Shown piece by piece: positions 1 through 5,190 of a stretch of 10,649 bases of DNA. Source of the stretch: an uncultured Bacilli bacterium. Lineage in GTDB: Bacteria > Bacillota_I > Bacilli_A > RF39 > UBA660. Both the position numbers and the translations under genes were made by a program. The stretch spans positions 1 through 10,649 of the forward strand of contig CANROL010000025.1 of the NCBI GenBank assembly GCA_947632255.1. Reading direction: 5' to 3'. The notes under the pieces were generated by a model, which saw nothing but the letters and a program-made list of their open reading frames with translations, was not told the origin of the DNA and did not search any database. Each line of letters starts with the position of its first letter. The stretch's first letter is position 1.

Positions 1-1423
1 TATCTTCTTTATATTCTTCTAAATGATAAAAATCGGGGATTGTTTTTAAAAAACCTTCATTGTAAAAATCTTCAATTATTTCATCACCTAAACCATCAAT
101 GTTCATTGCACCTCGGCTGGCAAAGTGAATTAAGCTTTCAATATTTTTTTTAGGACAAGCATCATTAGTGCAAAAATAGTCAACATTGCCGATTTTAGTT
201 AAAGGACTATGACAAATGGGACAGTTTTTAATCATTTTAAAGGGAATTTCATTACCTGTTCGTCTTTCAATTTTGGCTTCCACAACTTCAGGAATGACAT
301 CACCAGCTTTTTTTATGGAAACAATATCACCAATTCTTAAGTCTAACATTTTACAATAATCTTCATTATGTAGAGTGGCACGACTAATCGTGGAACCCAT
401 CACTAAAACAGGATCTAATACCGCATTAGGAGTTATTTGACCAGTACGGCCAACTGTAAATTTAATATCTTTTAGTTTTGTTAAAACTTCTTCGGCTGGA
501 AATTTATAGGCAGTGGCCCAACGAGGATATTTTGTCGTGGAGCCAAGTTCTTGTTGCATCGTAATATTGTTAACTTTTATAACTACCCCATCTATTTCAT
601 AAGGAAGGTCTTTTCTTTTTTGGGTATATTCATTAATATAAGCCATGATTTCTTCTTCCGTATTTACTAGGCGATAGTCAGGATTAACTTTAAAACCTAA
701 ATCAGCCATGAATTTTAAGGCTTCTTCATGAGTTTTTAGACCATAGTCAAGAGGATTAGGTAAATGATAAATCCAAGTATCTAGATGTCTTTTAGCCGCG
801 ATTTTAGGATCTAATTGACGAATAGAACCCGCGGCTGCATTACGAACATTTTGCAGCTTTTCTTCACCATTTTTTTCTCTTTCGAAATTAAGTTTGGCAA
901 GAGTAGCTTTATTCATATAAATTTCGCCACGAACTTCAATGTCAATGTCTTTTTTTAAGTCTAATGGCACAGATTTTATCGTAACAACATTATGAGTTAT
1001 ATCTTCACCAGTTACACCATCACCACGAGTAGCCGCGAAAACGAGTTTACCATGTTCATAATGAAGTGATACACTTAAGCCATCAATTTTTAATTCACAT
1101 ACATAACTAGGATTAAAGCCGGCATTTTTAATGCGACTAGTAAATTCATTAATTTCATCTTCATTAAAAACATTAGCTAGGCTTATCATAGGAATTTTAT
1201 GGGTTACTTTTTTAAATTTAGAGATAGCTTCTCCACCTACTCTTTTTGTTGGACTATTAGGATCAGCATATTCAGGATGTTTTTCTTCTAAGTTGCTTAA
1301 TTCTCTTAAATATTTATCATATTCTTGATCAGTAATGCTGGGATTATCAAGCGTATAATATTCATAATTAGCTTGCTTTAAGATAGCTGTTAGCTCTTTA
1401 ATACGAGCTTCTATTTCATTCAT
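1..1423 (-). CDS. ligA: NAD-dependent DNA ligase LigA, C-terminal part outside the window
   Basis: Seals nicks in duplex DNA using NAD+, in replication and repair. The visible 474 residues begin MNEIEARIKELTAILKQANY, the usual Ia domain that binds NMN. The adenylation motif CELKIDGLSVSL puts the AMP-accepting lysine at residue 112. ATRGDGVTGED, EVRGEIYM, EIDGVVIKV and the TAYKFPAEE segment complete the nucleotidyltransferase domain. The OB-fold follows (FTVGRTGQITPNAVLDPV), then a four-cysteine zinc finger (CPIC...CTNDAC), then the first helix-hairpin-helix (MNIDGLGDEII). The rest of the HhH region and the BRCT domain lie beyond the left edge; family members are about 670 residues. The ATG is 3 nt after the stop of the upstream nucleotidyltransferase gene, and its GGGAG ribosome binding site (1430-1434) lies within that gene's end, so translation is probably coupled and the promoter shared. 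Confidence 0.97.
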   Translation of the reverse strand, partial: MNEIEARIKELTAILKQANYEYYTLDNPSITDQEYDKYLRELSNLEEKHPEYADPNSPTKRVGGEAISKFKKVTHKIPMISLANVFNEDEINEFTSRIKNAGFNPSYVCELKIDGLSVSLHYEHGKLVFAATRGDGVTGEDITHNVVTIKSVPLDLKKDIDIEVRGEIYMNKATLAKLNFEREKNGEEKLQNVRNAAAGSIRQLDPKIAAKRHLDTWIYHLPNPLDYGLKTHEEALKFMADLGFKVNPDYRLVNTEEEIMAYINEYTQKRKDLPYEIDGVVIKVNNITMQQELGSTTKYPRWATAYKFPAEEVLTKLKDIKFTVGRTGQITPNAVLDPVLVMGSTISRATLHNEDYCKMLDLRIGDIVSIKKAGDVIPEVVEAKIERRTGNEIPFKMIKNCPICHSPLTKIGNVDYFCTNDACPKKNIESLIHFASRGAMNIDGLGDEIIEDFYNEGFLKTIPDFYHLEEYKED

Positions 1424-1426
1424 AAT

Positions 1427-2332
1427 TTACTCCCATAATTTAGAAGGATATTCACCTTGATTAATTAAATTTAATATATTAGCTTTTAATTCAGGTAAAT
1501 CTTCTTTATAAGTCATACCAAACCACATACTATTTGAGGTAACTTTTTTTAAAGTAATTTCCCCAGTTTTTAATTTATCTTTAACAAGTTCTGGAAGTAA
1601 GGCTTCACTGTTTAAAATAGTTTCATCATCTTGATTAAAAAAGTTGGTAAAATATTCTTCTAAATAGGTAAAAAATTCATGTTTAAAAGCAAACATATTC
1701 ACACTTACGGATTGGTTTAATGGCGCTTTAAAGGAAGCATCACCATTTAGAGGTTCACATAAGGCGGCATCTTCTAAAGTGGTCATCTTGCTTTCGATTA
1801 ATTCAGTAATGTTATTCCCTTCAGCTAGAGCAACGGCTCTTTTAACACTGCCATATTTGGAACTGGTGACTTCATAAGGAAAGCAAATTGAAGCATAAAC
1901 ATTAGGACTTTTTTCATTATCTAAAAAAGTACTGGCTTTTAAATAAGCATCATATCCATAAAAATCATCAGCATTAATAACGACAAAATCACCAGGAACT
2001 TCATCTTTACTACATAATACAGCTTGGATCGTACCCCAAGGTTTTTCTCTTTTTTCGGCTAGATATTTTTTAGTTTCAGGTATATCTTTTAAATCTTGAT
2101 AAGCATAAGCTACTTCAATTTTATCCTCTAATCTTTTCCCGATTGTTTCTTTAAATACTTGTTCTAATTCTTTTTTTATGACAAAAACCACCTTTTCAAA
2201 ACCGGTTTTTTTGGCATCATAAACGGAATAATCAATAATAAATTCTTGATTTGGACCAACAGGCTCAATTTGTTTTAAGCCTCCAAAACGACTACCCATT
2301 CCAGCGGCCATGACTACTAAAGTTTTCTTCAT
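1427..2332 (-). CDS. NTP-transferase family (sugar nucleotidyltransferase-like) protein
   Basis: A 301-residue protein of the GT-A-like nucleotidyltransferase family, which joins a nucleoside triphosphate to a phosphorylated sugar or alcohol; the actual substrate cannot be read from the sequence. It opens with the nucleotide-binding loop VVMAAGMGSRFGGLKQ (residues 7-21, with Lys20 the likely phosphate-binding lysine). KPWGTIQAVL is at 97-106 and the metal-binding strand VINADDFYG at 118-126 (Asp122/Asp123). VSVNMFAF (209-216) and WFGMTYKEDLP (270-280) fit the C-terminal part of this family. Length is normal and the frame intact. AAAGGA (2341-2346) sits 8 nt before the ATG. It leads a two-gene unit with ligA. 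That pairing does not suggest a pathway, so a capsule, teichoic acid or choline role would be a guess. Confidence 0.85.
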   Translation of the reverse strand: MKKTLVVMAAGMGSRFGGLKQIEPVGPNQEFIIDYSVYDAKKTGFEKVVFVIKKELEQVFKETIGKRLEDKIEVAYAYQDLKDIPETKKYLAEKREKPWGTIQAVLCSKDEVPGDFVVINADDFYGYDAYLKASTFLDNEKSPNVYASICFPYEVTSSKYGSVKRAVALAEGNNITELIESKMTTLEDAALCEPLNGDASFKAPLNQSVSVNMFAFKHEFFTYLEEYFTNFFNQDDETILNSEALLPELVKDKLKTGEITLKKVTSNSMWFGMTYKEDLPELKANILNLINQGEYPSKLWE

Positions 2333-2356
2333 TTTTATTTTCCTTTCATTTTCTAA

Positions 2357-2385
2357 ATTATATCATGGAAATATTAAGAAGTAAA
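2357..2385 (-). promoter_or_regulatory. Promoter of the nucleotidyltransferase-ligA unit
   Basis: On the minus strand: TTTACT (2380-2385), exactly 17 bp, then TATAAT (2357-2362) preceded by TGA, an extended -10. The -35 box starts directly after the stop codon of the upstream repeat-protein gene. Predicted start near 2350, giving a leader of under 20 nt. No terminator hairpin was seen between the repeat-protein gene and this promoter, so readthrough is also possible. Confidence 0.7.
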
Positions 2386-4314
2386 TTAACTTATTAGTAG
2401 ATAAGCAATAAAAATACCTAATAAAATAATTAATGCGGGTAGTAAAACTATTAAAGTATTGGCATAACCTTTTTTATCTTCATTTTCTTTTTGACGAGTT
2501 AATGAAAGCGGATTATCTTTTTTCTTGGCTATTAATGATTTTAATTCTTCATAGGTAAATTTTCCCTCTTTTACATATATATCCATCTTAACAATTGGCA
2601 ATTTTATATCAGTTAAATCATTAATACTGATATTATCTATATGGAGACATCCTCCTATAAATTCTGGCATAATTACATTGTGAAGTGATTCTAAATAATT
2701 TAATTCAAGTGAATGGCCGATATATCTAGGCAAAATTAATATATCATATTCTTTTATTCTTGTTAAAGATACAACCCCTCCAACATATTCGGGAAAAGTT
2801 ACATTTTTTATTTTTTTTAAATTTGACAAAAAAAGGTGAGTTTGAATATATTTAGGAAATGTGGCATCTTCAATTACTTCTGTACCATAGGTATCTAATT
2901 GATAACTTATAAGTTTAGGCAGCATATAATCTTTTATACTAGATAACTCATAATATAACATGCCTAAAGTGCATTCTGGCATAGGAAAAATAAATTCGTC
3001 GTCTTTATATATCTGGATATTACCTGTAACAACTTTTAAATATTTATGCATAAATTCTTCATTTGTTCCTACTTCTTCTTCCTTGCATTTAAGAATATAG
3101 GCTAAATCTTTTTTCATATTTCTTCCAATAAGTATTTCATTAATTCGAGGGTCTTTTTGATATCCAAATCCTTTGATATTACCTTTTATTTCATATAAAA
3201 ACATAATTTCTTCTTTAGTTAATTCTTCTTTATTTTGGTGTTTTTTATATATTTTAGTAAGTTCTTCCATGTCACTTACTTTCTTTTGATATTCTTCTGC
3301 ATCAGGAAATTCTTTTAACTTTTCTTTTAAAATATTTTCTAATTCAGGTTCTAAGTTTTGATTTTTAGCTACTCCTCTTATTTCACCTATTTTATAATTG
3401 TCCATACGAATGGCTATTCTGGGAATTTTATAATTATTATTACTATCTTTAGTATAATAAACATAAAAGTCGCCACCTATATAAGACTTGCCACCACATA
3501 CTTGGTTTATTGCAGTTGATAAAGATGCGGCTGTGCACCAACCTGTGTTATATCCTTGAAGCGACTCATATAACTTTTTTGCATCTTCTTTATTTTTATA
3601 TTGATATTTTATCCAGATACCATCATTTCCATTTTTTATTTGTTTGGTATCTTTAGTTAATAAAGTACTATATATTTTACTAAAACTTTCAGTTGAGGCT
3701 AATTTTTTTACTTCTTCATCACTAAATTCTTCATGATTTAAATGTTGTTTTAAATACTCTACACTTTTACCTAATAATTCGGAATTTATTTCAATGAATG
3801 GGCCTACTGTATTTTTGGCTCTTTTCATATAAGTATTGGTTTCTTTATTGTATGTTCCGATTTTTAACATGCCTAAAAATGACCAAACTTTAGCCCATGT
3901 TGGTAAGTAGTTAGCATCTGGACTCATTAAATAATTTAACCAACTATCTAGGCTTTCTATTTGTTCTTTTCTTATATTTTCAACATATCTTTTTCTTAGT
4001 TCAATATCAACATAGTTTGTTGGATTTACTAAATTATGATGACCTTCTCCTCTTTCTAAATGACCTTTTTCTAAGTAATGCCAATAAGATTCGGGTATTT
4101 CTTCTTCTTTAATTATATAACGATTATAATATAATTCTTTGATTTTATTTAATTTATCAGTATCATAATATTTGGTTTGAATGCGATCTAATTTAGTTAG
4201 GTAATTATCTAAGGTAGTTAATTTTTCTTTTGTTGTACTTACTTTTTTAGTAATTATTTGTTCATTTGCTAAATTATCATATAAGTTTTTTAAAAAGCGA
4301 TTTATTTCATTCAT
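2386..4314 (-). CDS. Uncharacterised tail-anchored repeat protein with a GWCTA block, divergent from lexA
   Basis: A 642-residue protein of unknown function. The ATG at 4314 is chosen because AGAGGT (4322-4327) lies 7 nt upstream; the frame is open to 4443, but that would overrun the promoter and lexA. Regions (numbered from this Met): charged helical N-terminus about 1-110; a globular part to about 250; a conserved-looking block about 254-323 with GWCTA (258-262), GGDFYVYY (280-287), PRIAIRM (298-304), EIRG (311-314) and NQNL (318-321); a linker with GFGYQKDPRI (382-391); about six 21-residue repeats from 446 to 573, each starting Pro-Glu/Lys/Arg-Tyr/Phe-Ile; a Lys-rich stretch; and one hydrophobic helix at about 621-642 ending at the C-terminus. 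There is no N-terminal signal peptide, so the bulk should be cytoplasmic and anchored by its tail. From memory, similar GWCTA-plus-repeat proteins occur unannotated in other Firmicutes and in Patescibacteria; this was not checked. The spacing of the block loosely recalls PcfJ-type proteins, a weak comparison. Confidence 0.85.
   Translation of the reverse strand: MNEINRFLKNLYDNLANEQIITKKVSTTKEKLTTLDNYLTKLDRIQTKYYDTDKLNKIKELYYNRYIIKEEEIPESYWHYLEKGHLERGEGHHNLVNPTNYVDIELRKRYVENIRKEQIESLDSWLNYLMSPDANYLPTWAKVWSFLGMLKIGTYNKETNTYMKRAKNTVGPFIEINSELLGKSVEYLKQHLNHEEFSDEEVKKLASTESFSKIYSTLLTKDTKQIKNGNDGIWIKYQYKNKEDAKKLYESLQGYNTGWCTAASLSTAINQVCGGKSYIGGDFYVYYTKDSNNNYKIPRIAIRMDNYKIGEIRGVAKNQNLEPELENILKEKLKEFPDAEEYQKKVSDMEELTKIYKKHQNKEELTKEEIMFLYEIKGNIKGFGYQKDPRINEILIGRNMKKDLAYILKCKEEEVGTNEEFMHKYLKVVTGNIQIYKDDEFIFPMPECTLGMLYYELSSIKDYMLPKLISYQLDTYGTEVIEDATFPKYIQTHLFLSNLKKIKNVTFPEYVGGVVSLTRIKEYDILILPRYIGHSLELNYLESLHNVIMPEFIGGCLHIDNISINDLTDIKLPIVKMDIYVKEGKFTYEELKSLIAKKKDNPLSLTRQKENEDKKGYANTLIVLLPALIILLGIFIAYLLIS
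2598..2979 (-). repeat. Tandem 21-residue leucine-rich-like repeats in the tail-anchored protein
   Basis: The encoded repeats start at prolines spaced 20, 21, 21, 21, 21 and 23 residues apart (residues 446, 466, 487, 508, 529, 550 and 573 of the 642-aa protein). Typical unit starts are PKYIQTHLFL, PEYVGGVVSL, PRYIGHSLEL and PEFIGGCLHI. The shared pattern is Pro, a charged residue, an aromatic, Ile/Val, two small residues, then alternating hydrophobics. This resembles the short-period solenoids of BspA-type or other leucine-rich proteins. The repetition is at protein level; the DNA copies have diverged. Confidence 0.8.
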
Positions 4315-4321
4315 GATACTT

Positions 4322-4327
4322 ACCTCT
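4322..4327 (-). promoter_or_regulatory. Ribosome binding site fixing the start of the repeat protein
   Basis: AGAGGT on the minus strand, 7 nt before ATG 4314. It selects this start over any upstream codon of the frame, none of which has a comparable site. Confidence 0.75.
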
Positions 4328-4333
4328 AGTTTA

Positions 4334-4362
4334 ATTATATAAGATTTTTTGATTTTAGTAAA
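4334..4362 (-). promoter_or_regulatory. Promoter of the tail-anchored repeat protein
   Basis: TTTACT (4357-4362), 17 bp, TATAAT (4334-4339) on the minus strand; the same -35, spacer length and -10 as the nucleotidyltransferase promoter. The predicted start is near 4327, at the very edge of the ribosome binding site, so the mRNA leader would be very short. Confidence 0.7.
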
Positions 4363-4371
4363 TATTTTACT
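4357..4371. promoter_or_regulatory. Palindrome over the -35 box of the repeat-protein promoter, possible operator
   Basis: AGTAAA-TAT-TTTACT is a perfect inverted repeat with 6-bp arms. Its left arm is the -35 box of the minus-strand promoter. Its position would suit a repressor of the gene divergent from lexA. It does not match the GAAC-N4-GTTC box of Bacillus LexA, so the bound protein, if any, is unknown. In such AT-rich DNA it could be chance. Confidence 0.35.
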
Positions 4372-4395
4372 TAAGATTTTTACATTTGACACATA

Positions 4396-4422
4396 AACAA
4401 AAAATTTTATTAAAAATTTGTT
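4396..4422. repeat. Inverted repeat in the lexA divergent intergenic region
   Basis: AACAAA (4396-4401) and TTTGTT (4417-4422) flank a 15-bp A/T-only interior, midway between the two divergent promoters. It may be an operator or simply bent A-tract DNA. No known factor is recognised. Confidence 0.3.
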
Positions 4423-4427
4423 ATAAT
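4419..4427 (+). promoter_or_regulatory. Possible second, upstream lexA promoter (extended -10)
   Basis: TGT followed by a perfect TATAAT (4422-4427) forms an extended -10 on the plus strand. No -35 box is visible at the right distance. It would start near 4434, giving a leader of about 47 nt, and its transcription would cross the stronger candidate promoter just downstream. Confidence 0.4.
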
Positions 4428-4432
4428 TTTGT

Positions 4433-4461
4433 TTGACATACATACATTTTTTTGGTATTAT
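4433..4461 (+). promoter_or_regulatory. lexA promoter
   Basis: Perfect TTGACA (4433-4438), 17 bp, TATTAT (4456-4461). The predicted start is near 4468, at the GGAGG ribosome binding site. No GAAC-N4-GTTC SOS box is present between 4321 and 4480, although lexA normally represses itself. If LexA binds here, it must read a different motif. Confidence 0.7.
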
Positions 4462-4467
4462 GATGAT

Positions 4468-4472
4468 GGAGG
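4468..4472 (+). promoter_or_regulatory. Ribosome binding site fixing the lexA start
   Basis: GGAGG, 8 nt before ATG 4481. The same frame is open from 4433, but those earlier codons lie inside the promoter and have no such site. Confidence 0.85.
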
Positions 4473-4480
4473 TATTATAT

Positions 4481-5107
4481 ATGAGTGAATTAAAACCATT
4501 AACACCAAAACAAAATAATGTTTTAGACTTTATTAAAAAATTTACAGCGGAACATGGATATCCACCTGCAATTAGAGAGATTGGAGATGCTTTAGGCTTA
4601 TCTAGCCCGGCTACTGTTCATACTTATTTAAAAAGATTAAGCAATGCTGGTTATATTAGAGTAAATTCTAATAAATTTAGAGCAATGGAAATTCTTGTTG
4701 AAAACGAATATTTAAATAAGGATAATGAATTAATTAAAGTGCCACTTTTAGGAAAAATTACAGCTGGTTCGCCAATAGAAGCTATCGAAAGACCTAGTGA
4801 ATTTTTCTCACTTCCAGCATCCATAATTCCTAAAAAGCAAAATATCTTTACTTTAAATGTAAGTGGAAATTCTATGATAAACGCTGGTATTTTTGATGGT
4901 GATATTGTTATCGTACAAAGACAACAAAATGCGAAAAATGGAGACATGGTTGTAGCTATGAATGATAAAAATGAAGTAACTTTAAAAACTTATTATAAGG
5001 AAAAAGGACATTATAGATTGCAACCTGAAAATGATACAATGGCCCCAATAATTTTAGATAAAGTGGAAATTTTGGGTAAAGCTATTGGATTATTTAGAAG
5101 ATTTTAA
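4481..5107 (+). CDS. lexA: LexA, SOS-response repressor and self-cleaving peptidase
   Basis: Transcriptional repressor of DNA-damage genes; RecA bound to single-stranded DNA stimulates its self-cleavage. It has 208 residues, normal for the family. The N-terminal winged helix-turn-helix (about 6-70) contains LTPKQNNVLDFI, GYPPAIREIGDALGLSSP and the recognition segment SPATVHTYLKRLSNAGYI. The cleavage site is Ala95-Gly96 in GKITAGSPIEA. The S24-type peptidase half has the nucleophile Ser131 in VSGNSMINAG and the general-base Lys169 in EVTLKTYY, so the cleavage machinery is intact. It is the only plus-strand gene here: divergent from the repeat-protein gene, sharing 166 bp of regulatory DNA, and convergent with the U32 gene. 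In Bacillus lexA is divergent from yneA, an SOS-induced membrane-anchored division inhibitor, which makes the divergent neighbour worth testing for SOS control. Confidence 0.97.
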   Translation: MSELKPLTPKQNNVLDFIKKFTAEHGYPPAIREIGDALGLSSPATVHTYLKRLSNAGYIRVNSNKFRAMEILVENEYLNKDNELIKVPLLGKITAGSPIEAIERPSEFFSLPASIIPKKQNIFTLNVSGNSMINAGIFDGDIVIVQRQQNAKNGDMVVAMNDKNEVTLKTYYKEKGHYRLQPENDTMAPIILDKVEILGKAIGLFRRF

Positions 5108-5190
5108 AAAAGTGATAATTAAACTTGAAGTTAGAAATAAATGTAGGTATTATTGATATCTACTTTTATTTTGTTTAATTGATCACTTTT
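5108..5190. repeat. Long inverted repeat between the convergent lexA and U32 genes
   Basis: Left arm 5108-5124 (AAAAGTGATAATTAAAC) pairs with right arm 5173-5190 (GTTTAATTGATCACTTTT); they are complementary over 17 bp apart from one extra G. The right arm overlaps the last codons of the U32 gene. The 48-nt interior holds a second hairpin at 5143-5163. Both transcripts could fold this structure, which suits a shared end for two convergent genes. Confidence 0.75.
5143..5169. terminator. Bidirectional terminator for lexA and the U32 gene
   Basis: GTAGGTAT-TATTG-ATATCTAC (5143-5163, one mismatch in 8 bp) is followed on the plus strand by TTTTATTTTG, a T-rich tail for lexA. On the minus strand the same stem is followed by ATTTATTT, a poorer tail for the U32 gene. 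It sits inside the loop of the longer inverted repeat. Confidence 0.6.

Noticed and set aside
1131..1328. Open frame on the plus strand within ligA
   Set aside because: Antisense to conserved LigA codons, with no ribosome binding site or recognisable protein; a shadow frame.
4315..4443. Longer N-terminus for the repeat protein
   Set aside because: The extra 43 residues would be encoded by the divergent promoter region and overlap the lexA -35 box; the ATG at 4314 has a proper AGAGGT site.
4651..4947. Open frame on the minus strand within lexA
   Set aside because: Lies opposite the LexA cleavage and catalytic region; its codons follow from the LexA sequence and no start signal is visible.
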